Origin: Streptomyces stelliscabiei
GTDB lineage: Bacteria > Actinomycetota > Actinomycetes > Streptomycetales > Streptomycetaceae
Direction of reading: 5' to 3'
Assembly: GCF_014873495.1 (NCBI RefSeq)
Contig: NZ_JADBGF010000001.1
Location: 7,254,001 to 7,318,000 of the forward strand
Length of the DNA: 64,000 bases
The stretch's first letter is position 1. Every line of letters starts with the position of its first letter. The notes beneath the pieces were generated by a model that searched no databases, was not told where the DNA came from, and saw only the letters and a list, made by a program, of their open reading frames with translations. Positions 11,614 through 19,496 of this stretch are shown in pieces. The translations under genes were made by a program, and so were the position numbers.

Positions 11614-11669
11614 GCGCGCGGGGGCGGGGCCGGGCAAGGCGAAGTTCGTCTGAGCGCGCGGGGGCGGGG
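11587..11669 (+). repeat. 40-bp tandem duplication spanning the 3' end of the enoyl-CoA hydratase gene
   Basis: A unit of 40 bp that includes the final codons (GPGKAKFV) and the TGA occurs twice in direct tandem (first copy about 11587-11626, second 11627-11666, with the G-rich edge repeated again). The copies are identical. Only the first is translated because its stop codon ends the gene. It looks like a recent slippage or unequal-crossover event. Confidence 0.9.
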
Positions 11670-11981
11670 CGGGGCGAGGGGCCGGGGGACGTGTCGGAAT
11701 CCGGCCCACAAGTTCCGCCGACGGGCTCGCGGTTCGCGATGCGTGACCCGCGTCCCCCGAAGGGGCGGTCTGTCCGAGCCTTAAGGCAGCCTTAACAGAG
11801 CCTTGCCCAAGGCTCGTGTCGTTGACCGAAGTTCAGAGTGTTCACGCAGGTCGGACGGGCTCTCGTGGGCGACTTGCTGCCTCTGGCATATGTCACCCGA
11901 AAGTCCCGGAATGGTTGGTTCCGGGGGTTGTATTCCTGCGGAACGGCCCCGGAAGGGGTCCGGGGCGGCCATGATGGGGGC
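11670..11981. other. Intergenic region upstream of anti-sigma-type ATPase gene
   Basis: About 310 bases without a convincing gene. It contains AT-richer patches unusual for this DNA (cttaaggcagccttaac at about 11780; ttgaccgaagttcagag at about 11821) that may hold promoters. The downstream reading frame is open back to 11838, but its codons there do not look like the conserved domain. Confidence 0.4.
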
Positions 11982-12485
11982 ATGGCGGGGCTGGAGGGTA
12001 TCGAACAGCCGCGGCGGCACGGGAGTGCGACCGCGGCGCGTTGGTCACCTGCGATCGAGGACGAACGGGCGCAGAAGGCACTGGAGTTGTTCGGCAACCC
12101 GACCGAGGCGGAGGTCCCGCTGCCGTCCCGTCCCGAGTCCGCCGCCACGGCCCGCAGGCTCGCCCAGGTCGTCGTCCTGCGCCAGTGGCGGCTCTCGCCG
12201 AAGATGACCGAGGACGCGGTCCTGCTCGTCTCCGAACTCGTCGGCAACGCCGTACGGCACACCGGCGCCCGTGTCTTCGGGCTCCGCATGCGCCGCCGGC
12301 CGGGCTGGATCCGTATCGAGGTCCGCGACCCCTCGCGCGGACTGCCCTGTCTGATGCCGGTGCAGGAGACGGACCTCAGCGGGCGGGGCCTGTTCCTGGT
12401 GGACAAGCTCTCGGACCGCTGGGGGGTCGACCTGCTGCCGCGCGGGAAGACGACGTGGTTCGAGATGCGCGTCGCCGACCGGTGA
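11982..12485 (+). CDS. Anti-sigma-factor-type ATP-binding protein (HATPase_c, RsbW-like)
   Basis: 167 aa from the ATG at 11982. The domain is a GHKL ATPase of the small anti-sigma/serine-kinase type abundant in Streptomyces: N box SELVGNAVRHT and G2 box GRGLFLVDKLSDRWG are clear. Such proteins bind sigma factors or phosphorylate anti-anti-sigma partners. No partner gene is adjacent, so its target is unknown. A GTG start at 11838 would add 48 poorly conserved residues; the later ATG follows a run of G that can serve as ribosome site. Confidence 0.85.
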   Translation: MAGLEGIEQPRRHGSATAARWSPAIEDERAQKALELFGNPTEAEVPLPSRPESAATARRLAQVVVLRQWRLSPKMTEDAVLLVSELVGNAVRHTGARVFGLRMRRRPGWIRIEVRDPSRGLPCLMPVQETDLSGRGLFLVDKLSDRWGVDLLPRGKTTWFEMRVADR

Positions 12486-12573
12486 CGACGCGGACGGTCA
12501 GGGCACCCGACGGCACCCGCCACGCGCATCTCCGTCGATCGGGCCAATCGCCGGAATTCCCACCGAACCTCCC

Positions 12574-12585
12574 TATAAAGGTCGC
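12574..12585 (+). promoter_or_regulatory. -10 element of a probable leaderless promoter
   Basis: TATAAA at 12574-12579 stands six bases before the GTG start at 12586. With this spacing transcription would begin at or next to the start codon, so the lipoprotein mRNA is probably leaderless. No good -35 box is seen 17-18 bases upstream. Confidence 0.5.
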
Positions 12586-13827
12586 GTGACCACGCCCCGC
12601 ACCTCCCTCATGCAGCGCAATCTCATGCAGCGCAATCTCGTGCAGCGCGCCCTTCTCGCGGCCGTCGTTCTCGCCGCCGTGGCCGCGTGCGGCGCCGGGG
12701 CCGGGCCCACCGGGCACGAGCAGCGGATCCGGGCCGACCGGGCCGCCGCCGAAGCCGAGGCGGCCGAGCGGAAGAAGAGACAGCGGACGGTGGTCCGGGG
12801 CCTGCGCGGCATGCCGCCCGTGCTGGACCCCAAGGACGTCTACGCCGCCGACCGCCCGAACCGGCTCTCCCCGGTGGTCGAGGACTTCCCGTCCCGGGTG
12901 TACGTCCCCAACAGCGAGTCCGACACCGTCACCGTGATCGACCCGGAGACGTACGAGATCACCGAGACGATCCCGGTGGGCCGCCAGCCCCAGCACGTGG
13001 TGCCCTCCTGGGACCTGAAGACCCTGTGGGTCAACAACAACCGGGGTCACACCCTCACCCCCATCGACCCGGCGACGGGGAAGGCGGGCGAGCCGGTCGA
13101 GGTGCACGACCCCTACAACCTGTACTTCACGCCCGACGGGAAGTACGCCGTCGTCATGGCCTCCCTCGACCGCGAACTCGTCTTCCGCGACCCGCACACC
13201 ATGAAGCGGGTCAGGACCGAGCCGGTCAGCTGTTACGGCGTCAACCACGCCGACTTCTCCCTCGACGGCACGTACTTCATCGTGTCGTGCGAGTTCAGCG
13301 GCGAGCTGCTGAAGGTCGACACCGCGCGGATGAAGGTCGTCGGGCAGCAGAAACTGCCGTTCGAGGGGGCCATGCCGCAGGACGTGAAGCTCTCCCCGGA
13401 CGGCAAGCGCTTCTACATCGCCGACATGATGGCCGACGGCATGTGGGTCCTGGACGGCGACACCTTCGACGAACCGAAGCTCCTGCCCACGGGAAAGGGC
13501 ACCCACGGCCTGTACATCGGCCGCGACTCCCGCGAGATGTACGTCTCCAACCGGGGCGAGGGCACGGTCTCCGTCTTCGACTTCACCGAGGACAAGCTCA
13601 CGAAGAAGTGGCACCTCCCCGACGGCGGCAGCCCCGACATGGGCGGCGTCTCCGCCGACGGCAAGGTCCTGTGGCTCTCAGGCCGCTACGACTCCGAGGT
13701 GTACGCCCTCGACACCCGCACCGGGGAGCAGCTCGCCCGCATCCCCGTCGGCAGCGGCCCGCACGGCCTCGCGGTGTACCCGCAGCCCGGCCGCTACTCG
13801 CTCGGCCACACGGGCATCTTCCGGTGA
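12586..13827 (+). CDS. Beta-propeller (YncE/YVTN-type) lipoprotein
   Basis: 413 aa. The N-terminus carries a 15-bp direct repeat coding LMQRN twice, then a hydrophobic segment and lipobox LAAVAAC, indicating a lipid-anchored extracellular protein. From about residue 95 there are YVTN-type propeller repeats: RVYVPNSESDTVTVIDPETY, then similar blades ending with a TRTGEQLARIPVGSGPHGL segment. Related proteins are annotated as YncE or cytochrome-d1-like; their function in Streptomyces is not established. No heme-binding or catalytic motif is seen. It stands alone between the ATPase and toxin genes. Confidence 0.85.
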   Translation: MTTPRTSLMQRNLMQRNLVQRALLAAVVLAAVAACGAGAGPTGHEQRIRADRAAAEAEAAERKKRQRTVVRGLRGMPPVLDPKDVYAADRPNRLSPVVEDFPSRVYVPNSESDTVTVIDPETYEITETIPVGRQPQHVVPSWDLKTLWVNNNRGHTLTPIDPATGKAGEPVEVHDPYNLYFTPDGKYAVVMASLDRELVFRDPHTMKRVRTEPVSCYGVNHADFSLDGTYFIVSCEFSGELLKVDTARMKVVGQQKLPFEGAMPQDVKLSPDGKRFYIADMMADGMWVLDGDTFDEPKLLPTGKGTHGLYIGRDSREMYVSNRGEGTVSVFDFTEDKLTKKWHLPDGGSPDMGGVSADGKVLWLSGRYDSEVYALDTRTGEQLARIPVGSGPHGLAVYPQPGRYSLGHTGIFR

Positions 13828-13953
13828 CGGCCCCGCATCTTCCGGTGGCGGCCCGGCACCTCCCGGCGACACCTGACAACCGGGCGGTCTGACACGCCTC
13901 CGTACGAGTGAGGGTCCACGGCCCGGCACCGCGCGGCCGAGATCGTGCTGGGC

Positions 13954-14577
13954 ATGATCACCACCAGTCTGCGGCGCCGGGCCGCCGCCGTCGTCCTGTC
14001 CCTCTCCGCCGTCTTCGCGACCTCCGCCGCGACCGCTCCGGCACAGACCCCCGCCGCGAACCCCGCCGCGGCCCCGGCCGGGGCCGCCGCCCCCGCCTGC
14101 CCCCGGTTCGCCGACCCGGTCCACGCCGCCGCCGACCGCCGCGTGGACGTCGACCGCATCACCCCCGAGCCGGTCTGGCGCACCACCTGCGCCACCCTGT
14201 ACCGCAGCGACAGCCGGGGCCCGGCGATCGTCTTCGCGCAGGGCTTCCTGCCGAGGGACGTCATCGACGGGCAGTACGACATCGAGCAGTACGTCCTGGT
14301 CAACCAGCCCTCGCCGTACGTCTCCACGACCTACGACCACGACCTGTACAAGACCTGGTACAAGTCCGGCTACAACTACTACATCGACGCCCCCGGCGGC
14401 GTGGACGTCAACCGGACCATCGGGGACCAGCACAAGTGGGCCGACCAGGTGGAGGTCGCCTTCCCCGGCGGCATCCGGACGGAGTTCGTCATCGGTGTCT
14501 GTCCGGTCGACAAGAAGACCAGGACGGAGAAGATGAGCGAGTGCGAGAGCAACCCGCACTACGTGCCCTGGCACTGA
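13954..14577 (+). CDS. Secreted scabin/ScARP-like mono-ADP-ribosyltransferase
   Basis: 207 aa from the ATG at 13954 (a GTG at 13945 is an alternative). A basic n-region and hydrophobic core with Ala-rich cleavage region form a Sec signal peptide (residues 1 to about 30). The mature domain shows the R-S-E signature of pierisin-type toxins: TLYRSDSRG (Arg about 84), YVSTTYDHD (Ser about 124), and the QxE motif WADQVEVAFPGG (Gln 165, catalytic Glu 167). Four Cys could form two disulfides. The sequence strongly resembles Scabin of S. scabies and ScARP (SCO5461) of S. coelicolor, which attach ADP-ribose to guanine bases or guanosine. No immunity gene is adjacent; protection presumably comes from export. 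Confidence 0.9.
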   Translation: MITTSLRRRAAAVVLSLSAVFATSAATAPAQTPAANPAAAPAGAAAPACPRFADPVHAAADRRVDVDRITPEPVWRTTCATLYRSDSRGPAIVFAQGFLPRDVIDGQYDIEQYVLVNQPSPYVSTTYDHDLYKTWYKSGYNYYIDAPGGVDVNRTIGDQHKWADQVEVAFPGGIRTEFVIGVCPVDKKTRTEKMSECESNPHYVPWH

Positions 14578-14595
14578 CCCCGCCCCCTCCCCCCC

Positions 14596-14625
14596 CGCCC
14601 GCTGGGCCGGTGGTCCTAGCGGGCG
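14596..14625. terminator. Bidirectional hairpin between convergent toxin and GNAT genes
   Basis: An 8-bp stem (cgcccgct at 14596-14603, complement at 14618-14625) overlaps the stop codon of the GNAT gene on the minus strand and follows the toxin gene on the plus strand. Confidence 0.5.
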
Positions 14626-15251
14626 CTGAGCAGCAGCTCCGAGCCCACCGGTACGTACCCGGCCGACTGGAACGCCCGCACGCTGCGGGCGTTCCCCGGC
14701 GCGATCTGCGCCCACAGCGGCTCGGCGACGAGATGCCGCGCCGCCCTCACCAGCGACCGGCCGAGCCCTTGGTGCCGTACGCCCTCGTCCACCTCCACCG
14801 ACACCTCCAGCCGGCCGGCGATCCCGCGCCCCGTCGTCAGGACACCGCCGTCCGTCGCGAAGACCCGTACGCCGTCACGGCGCCGTCGCGCGTACGCGAC
14901 ACGGGGGTGTCCGGCGTCCTCGATCTCCTTCAGCCGCAGCGGCGGCTCGCCCGGCAGGGGCGCGGCGACCAGCATCATGTCGATGGTCTCGGTCGTGCGG
15001 CCCGTGCGTTCCATGAGGGCCGCCAGGAACCGTGGGTTCAGGCTCGCGGACATCGGGTCGCACTCCGTGGCCGCCAGCCTCTCGTGCACCCACCGGGGGT
15101 CCTCGTCCGTGAAGACCACGGAGTGCCCCGTGAAGCACAGGACACCCGCGTCCCGGGGGGAGACCTGCGCGACGACGGTCGTACGACCGTCCGCCGGAGG
15201 GAAGTCCCCCCGGGCCACCCCGTCCAGCACGTCCCGCAAGCTCTCCGCCAC
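14616..15251 (-). CDS. GNAT-family N-acetyltransferase
   Basis: 211 aa from the GTG at 15251, chosen because GGAGGAG lies six bases upstream; in-frame codons reach 15302. The C-terminal half has the GNAT acetyl-CoA motif A: SVEVDEGVRHQGLGRSLV, followed by NARSVRAFQSAGYVPVG typical of motif B. The N-terminal half (ADGRTTVVAQVSPRDAGVLC and on) resembles the DUF-type N-terminal region found in several actinobacterial acetyltransferases. Substrate unknown; the neighbourhood gives no clue. Divergent from the broken MerR gene. Confidence 0.85.
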   Translation of the reverse strand: MAESLRDVLDGVARGDFPPADGRTTVVAQVSPRDAGVLCFTGHSVVFTDEDPRWVHERLAATECDPMSASLNPRFLAALMERTGRTTETIDMMLVAAPLPGEPPLRLKEIEDAGHPRVAYARRRRDGVRVFATDGGVLTTGRGIAGRLEVSVEVDEGVRHQGLGRSLVRAARHLVAEPLWAQIAPGNARSVRAFQSAGYVPVGSELLLSAR

Positions 15252-15310
15252 CGGACTCCTCCGCCCCGCTCCTTGAGTCTCCACCCACTGGAGGGCCCAC
15301 ACTCGCAGAC

Positions 15311-16220
15311 ATGATCGAAAACGGCACCGGCCTTTTCACCGTCGGGCAGCTCGCCCGGGGCTCCGGCCCTGTCCGTCCGCACGATCCGCTACTGGTCGGA
15401 CGAGGGCGTCCTCAGCCCGGTCGCCCGCGGCACGGGAGGCTACCGGCCGTACGACGCGGCCTGTGTGGCCCGGCTCGAACTCATCCGCTGCGGGAGCCGG
15501 GCCTCGGCCTCGACCACGTACGGCGGGTGCGCGCGGGCGAGACGACCGTCGCGGAGGTGGCGGCCACGCACGTGGCCGCGCTGGACGCGCAGATCAGGGC
15601 CCTGAAGGTGGCCCGGGCGGTGCTGTCGACCGTGGCGCGACGCGGCTCGACCGCGCAGGAGGCGACACTGATGAACAGACTGGCCCGGCTGTCCGCCGCC
15701 GAACGGGGGCGGATCATCGACGACTTCATGGAGGAGAGCGTCGGAGGGCTCGACACGGCCGACCCCGACATCCGTACGCGGCTCAGGTTCAGCCTCGCGG
15801 ATCTGCCGGAGGACCCGACGCCCGAGCAGGTGGACGCCTGGGTGGAGCCGGCCGAGATGCTCCAGGACCCGGGGTTCCGGGCGCGGATGCGCGAGACGGT
15901 CGAGTTCAACGCGGCGGACCGGGGCCGGAGGTGCCGTCGGGTACCTCCCTGTGGTTCATGAGCCGCCTGGTGCAGCTCGCCGGGGAGGCGCTGCGCGGCG
16001 GTGTCGACCCCGCCTCGCCCGCCGCCGAGGGGGTGCTGGCCGGGCTGCTCGGCGACACCGACCGGGCCGCCATGCTGCAGCGGGTCACCTCGGCGGCCCA
16101 CGCCGATCCGGCCCGGTTCCGGGAGCTGGCCTCGCTGGTACGGGGCGTCGAGCCGCTGTCGGCACCCAGGAGGAGTTCGCGTGGGTGGTCGCCGCACTCC
16201 GGGCTCGCACGGCCGGTTAA
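15311..16220 (+). pseudogene. MerR-family regulator disrupted by four frameshifts
   Basis: The start (MIENGTGLFTVGQLARGSG) is in frame 15311, but an extra C near 15367 shifts the DNA-binding helix-turn-helix (TIRYWSDEGVLSP, GTGGYRPYD) into another frame. A 4-base loss near 15487 restores the first frame (LREPGLGLDHVRRV and AGETTVAEVAATH). One-base losses near 15918 and 16171 shift it twice more before the natural end EEFAWVVAALRARTAG. The formally open 216-codon frame therefore encodes a scrambled HTH and lacks the correct C-terminus. Neighbouring genes are intact, which argues against general sequencing error. The original protein was an effector-binding MerR regulator of about 300 aa. Confidence 0.85.
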
Positions 16221-16252
16221 TCTGACCTGCGTCAGTAGGACCGTAGGCAGGA

Positions 16253-16269
16253 CTGCCCGCAACGGGCAG
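16253..16269 (+). promoter_or_regulatory. Leader hairpin before EF-hand gene
   Basis: ctgcccg and cgggcag form a 7-bp stem with a 3-base loop, 7 bases before the AAGAAGGGG ribosome site. It may influence mRNA stability or act as a protein-binding site. Confidence 0.35.
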
Positions 16270-16291
16270 GGCACCAAGAAGGGGCGGATCG

Positions 16292-16504
16292 GTGGCGGAC
16301 ATCGAGGCAGCGCGCAAGGAGTTCCAGCGGATCGACGCGGACGGGGACGGGTTCATCACCGCCGCGGAGTTCAAGACCGCCCTGGCCCAGGAGGGCGACT
16401 GGAACGTCACCGAGTCCGTGGCGGAGGTCATCATCCGCACCCGTGACCTCAACGGGGACAAGCTCCTGTCGTTCGACGAGTTCTGGGCCCACCTGAACAA
16501 GTGA
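16292..16504 (+). CDS. Small two-EF-hand calcium-binding protein
   Basis: 70 aa, GTG start with AAGAAGGGG seven bases upstream. Two canonical EF-hand loops: DADGDGFITAAE (residues 15-26) and DLNGDKLLSFDE (52-63), each with acidic residues at positions 1, 3, 5 and 12. It matches the calmodulin-like Ca2+ sensors or buffers of Streptomyces (CabC, CabD, CasA types) implicated in calcium control of germination and aerial growth. No signal peptide, so it is cytoplasmic. Monocistronic, with hairpins on both sides. Confidence 0.93.
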   Translation: MADIEAARKEFQRIDADGDGFITAAEFKTALAQEGDWNVTESVAEVIIRTRDLNGDKLLSFDEFWAHLNK

Positions 16505-16516
16505 GCCCGGGGGCCG

Positions 16517-16553
16517 AGGGGCGCCTTCCGTCGCGTACGACGGGGGTGCCCCT
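16517..16553 (+). terminator. Terminator-like hairpin after EF-hand gene
   Basis: aggggcgcc (16517-16525) pairs with ggtgcccct (16545-16553), one G-T wobble, 19-base loop, 13 bases after the stop codon. Confidence 0.6.
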
Positions 16554-16642
16554 TCGTCGTATCGAGTGCTGAGGGCTGGGGCCGTCGGCCGGAGGGGGCG
16601 GAGCGCCGGAATAGCGCGGGACACTCCGAGGTTGCCGAGTAG

Positions 16643-16660
16643 TGCATGCACGTGCATGCA
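16643..16660. promoter_or_regulatory. 18-bp perfect palindrome, candidate operator
   Basis: tgcatgcacgtgcatgca is a perfect palindrome built from TGCATG half-sites, 72 bases before the start of the oxidoreductase gene. It is AT-richer than its surroundings and is a good candidate for a dimeric repressor or activator site. No regulator gene is adjacent apart from the MerR pseudogene. Confidence 0.6.
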
Positions 16661-16731
16661 TATGTGGAACCCTCGGGACACTCGAACGTCTCGACTCCCC
16701 GGAACACCCCGAACGCGAAGGGCGGCCTGAC

Positions 16732-17394
16732 ATGAAGATCGGCATCATCGGCGCGGGCAACATCGGCGGCAACCTCACCCGGCGGCTCACCGCCCTCGGC
16801 CACGAGGTCTCCGTCGCCAACTCCCGCGGCCCCCAGACCCTCACCGAACTGGCCGAGGAGACGGGCGCGACCCCGGTCACGGTGGAGGAGGCGGCCCGCG
16901 GCGCCGAGGTCGTGGTGATCACGATCCCGCTGAAGGCGGTGCCGGATCTGCCCTCCGGCCTCCTCGACGCGGCGGCGGACGGCGTCGCCGTCATCGACAC
17001 CGGCAACTACTACCCGCGCCAGCGCGACGGCAGGATCGCCGCGATCGAGGACGACGGCCTCACCGAGAGCCGCTGGACCGAACAGCACCTGGGCCACCCC
17101 GTGGTCAAGGCCTTCAACGGCACCTACGCCCAGGACATCCTCGACCGCCACCGTCCCGCCGGCGCCCCCGACCGCGTCGCCCTCCCCGTCGCCGGCGACG
17201 ACGAGACGGCCAAGGCGAAGATCCGCGCCCTCATCGACGAACTCGGCTTCGACACGGTGGACGCCGGCGGCCTCGACGACTCCTGGCGCCAGCAGCCGGA
17301 CACCCCCGTCTACGGCCTCCGGGGCGACACCGAGGCCGTGACCAAGGCCCTGGCCGAGGCTTCGCCGGAACGTACGCCGGACTTCCGGGGCTAG
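16732..17394 (+). CDS. NAD(P)-binding oxidoreductase, F420H2:NADP-oxidoreductase-like
   Basis: 220 aa. The N-terminus has the Rossmann loop GIIGAGNIGGNL, then ANSRGPQT that would contact the NADP phosphate, and VVVITIPLKAV; the rest matches the short reductase family that includes F420-dependent NADP reductases and Npun-type NADPH reductases. VKAFNGTYAQDI and the GLDDSWRQQPDTPVYG stretch fit the catalytic domain. The true cofactor cannot be settled from sequence. The start is ATG 16732 after GGGCGG. An 18-bp palindrome and terminator flank it, so it is probably a regulated single gene. Confidence 0.85.
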   Translation: MKIGIIGAGNIGGNLTRRLTALGHEVSVANSRGPQTLTELAEETGATPVTVEEAARGAEVVVITIPLKAVPDLPSGLLDAAADGVAVIDTGNYYPRQRDGRIAAIEDDGLTESRWTEQHLGHPVVKAFNGTYAQDILDRHRPAGAPDRVALPVAGDDETAKAKIRALIDELGFDTVDAGGLDDSWRQQPDTPVYGLRGDTEAVTKALAEASPERTPDFRG

Positions 17395-17401
17395 GACGAG
17401 C

Positions 17402-17426
17402 GGGCCGGCGGGTCGGCCGCCGGCCC
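17402..17426. terminator. Bidirectional hairpin between oxidoreductase and CIS operon end
   Basis: gggccggcgg (17402-17411) and its complement (17417-17426) form a 10-bp stem with a 5-base loop. It lies between two convergent genes and marks the end of the CIS operon. Confidence 0.65.
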
Positions 17427-17459
17427 GGTCCCCGCCCGCCCCTCGCGTCCCCTTCCCCG

Positions 17460-18908
17460 CTAGCTGTTGCCGTTCGAGCGGCCGAAGAACTCGATCTCCG
17501 CTATCGCGACCTGCTTCTTGTCGTCGGCCCCGTAGGAGGAGCGGATGGTGAAGCGGACGGACTTGGCGTCACCCACGCGGAACTTGCGGCTCTGGCCGCC
17601 GGCGGCCTGGTCGAGGGTGAGGATCTTGGTGGACGTGGAGCCGTCGGCGGCGGTGATGGTCGCCTCGATGCGGTGCGGGCGGGCCGACTCCGCGCGCTGG
17701 TCCGCCTGCTTGGAGACACCCGGCGTGATGACCACGTCCAGCAGCCGGGTGGGCTCCTCGAATTCGGCCTCCAGCCACTCTCCCTCGCCGGACTGGGTGA
17801 CACCCGGGCCCCACCACGTGTTGCTGTACGTGTCGAAGGCCAGGGCCGGCTTGTGCCCGGGGAACGAGCGGGACGCCTTGAAGCTGTCCGGGACGACCGA
17901 CGCGCGCTTGGCGAAGTGGTCGCGGGCCGCCCGGTAGCCGTCGTCGGCCTGGAAGGCCAGGGTGACGATCAGGGTGAGGACGAGGGCGGCGACCACCCAG
18001 TTGAGGATGCGGCCGAAGCCGCGGCGCAGACGGGGGCGGTCACCGGCCCACGGGGTCTGCGTGTCGCGGCCGTTCAGCATCCGGCGCCACCACGGGAGCC
18101 GTCCCGGTGTCTGCGCACGGCCGGCCATGGGCATCGCGCAGCGCGCGCAGAAGTGCCGGTCCGGCCGGGTGGGGGTCCCGCACCACGGGCAGGGCACACC
18201 ACCCTCCATGCCGAACTCCGGGCCAGGGGTGCGCACTTGAGGTCGCTGCACGTCCGGTCGGCCCGGCAGCACGGGCGCGACGGCCGGCTCCGCGGGGGCA
18301 CGGGGCTCGGGGTCGGCGACGGGGACGAGGAGTGACCTGGCCCGGTCGGCGTCGGAGGGGGAGGGAGCCGGGGGTGGTGAGGCCGGGGTGGGGAGGGGGG
18401 TGGTGGGGGCTTCGTCGTCGGGGTGCGGGGCCGGGTGGGGCGTGGCGGTCACCGCCGGGGCGTGGGTGGTGTCCCCCGGGGCAGGGGCAGGGGCAGGGGC
18501 AGGGGCAGGGGCGGTGGCGGCGGGGGGCGCGTCCGTGCGGACCGCCGTGCCGGTGTCGGGGGTGGCCGCGGTCGTCGCCGTCTGGGCCGGGTCGTGACCG
18601 GTGCGGGCCGTGCCCGTGCCGGCGCCCGGCAGAGCGAAGGCGTCCCAGCCGCGCTCGTCGTCGGCCGGTGCGCTCCCGGCGGGAACCGGGGCCGGGGCAC
18701 TCGTACGTGCCGCGTCAGCGTCCGCGGGGGCGGCGGCCGGGCGGTCGTCGGCCTCGCTCCTGGCGCTGCCCGTGGTCGCTCGGGCCGGGGTTCCGGACCA
18801 GCCGAGCACCGCGCCGCAGGCGTCGCAGAAGGACTGGCCGGGCTCCCCGCGGGTTCCGCATTCGGCGCAGCTCTGGGCCTGGCCGGTGCCGGGGGTCGGG
18901 CTGGTCAT
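17460..18908 (-). CDS. CIS-associated bitopic membrane protein: zinc ribbons, disordered region, discoidin-like ectodomain
   Basis: 482 aa from the ATG at 18908, which overlaps the upstream stop (ATGA). An N-terminal zinc ribbon (CAECGTRGEPGQSFCDAC, residues 14-31), about 200 residues of Pro/Ala/Thr-rich disordered sequence, and a second ribbon (CPWCGTPTRPDRHFCARC, about 233-250) come first. A single membrane helix NWVVAALVLTLIVTLAFQA (about 302-322) and a C-terminal F5/8 discoidin-type beta domain (about 345-482, RSFPGHKPALAFDTYSNTWW) follow. Topology is likely N-inside, C-outside. As the last gene of the injection-system operon it could tether the particle to the membrane; it may correspond to CisA of S. 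coelicolor, which I recall but could not compare. Confidence 0.8.
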   Translation of the reverse strand: MTSPTPGTGQAQSCAECGTRGEPGQSFCDACGAVLGWSGTPARATTGSARSEADDRPAAAPADADAARTSAPAPVPAGSAPADDERGWDAFALPGAGTGTARTGHDPAQTATTAATPDTGTAVRTDAPPAATAPAPAPAPAPAPGDTTHAPAVTATPHPAPHPDDEAPTTPLPTPASPPPAPSPSDADRARSLLVPVADPEPRAPAEPAVAPVLPGRPDVQRPQVRTPGPEFGMEGGVPCPWCGTPTRPDRHFCARCAMPMAGRAQTPGRLPWWRRMLNGRDTQTPWAGDRPRLRRGFGRILNWVVAALVLTLIVTLAFQADDGYRAARDHFAKRASVVPDSFKASRSFPGHKPALAFDTYSNTWWGPGVTQSGEGEWLEAEFEEPTRLLDVVITPGVSKQADQRAESARPHRIEATITAADGSTSTKILTLDQAAGGQSRKFRVGDAKSVRFTIRSSYGADDKKQVAIAEIEFFGRSNGNS

Positions 18909-19462
18909 CTCTCGGGGATCCTTTCGGCGGCGGTCACCTGGACCGTGTAGGGCATGTGGGCGGGGCGGGCGGCGGCGACGAGGCTGTCCAGCCGGTGTTC
19001 GTCCGCGGGGGTGGGGTCGGGCAGGCGCAGGGTCACGTGCAGGCGCGGGCGGGTTTCCCCGGGGACAGGGCCGAGGGGACGGGCGTCCCAGGCGGCGGCG
19101 CCGCTCTCGGTGATCTCCGGGGTCACACCGAACACCAGGCGTACGGCCTCGGACAGGCCGCGCCGGGTGCCGCGTACGCGGTGCAGATACGCGGCGGCGG
19201 CGACAGCGGCGCGCAGCCGGGCCTCCGGTTCCGTGCCGTCGGTCTCGGCGCCCACCCAGCCGGCGAGCCACTGGGTGAAGTCCACGGGGGCCAGGGACGG
19301 CCTGAAGTAGGAGTCCAGGCAGTCGAGGACGGACAGGATCGGGGCGATGACGTCGTCCAGACCGCCGACGAAGCGCTGGGCGAGGTCGTCGTCTGCGAAG
19401 ACGGCGGGGAGCATCGCGCCGATGGGGTGAGAGGAGCCGAGACCGTCGATGGAGCCTCTCAC
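18905..19462 (-). CDS. Tail protein I-like baseplate component of the CIS
   Basis: 185 aa. The segment LPAVFADDDLAQRFVGGLDDVIAPILSVLD and the SYFRPSLAPVDFTQWLAGWVG, RGTRRGLSEAVRLVFG stretches are typical of the phage P2 gpI / tail-protein-I family in contractile tails. In the particle this protein would join the baseplate wedge. It starts 34 bases after the gpJ-like gene and its stop overlaps the start of the membrane protein, so the three are co-transcribed and probably coupled. Confidence 0.8.
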   Translation of the reverse strand: MRGSIDGLGSSHPIGAMLPAVFADDDLAQRFVGGLDDVIAPILSVLDCLDSYFRPSLAPVDFTQWLAGWVGAETDGTEPEARLRAAVAAAAYLHRVRGTRRGLSEAVRLVFGVTPEITESGAAAWDARPLGPVPGETRPRLHVTLRLPDPTPADEHRLDSLVAAARPAHMPYTVQVTAAERIPER

Positions 19463-19496
19463 CGGCGCTCGCCTCCCGTGCCCGGGAGCCCGGGGC

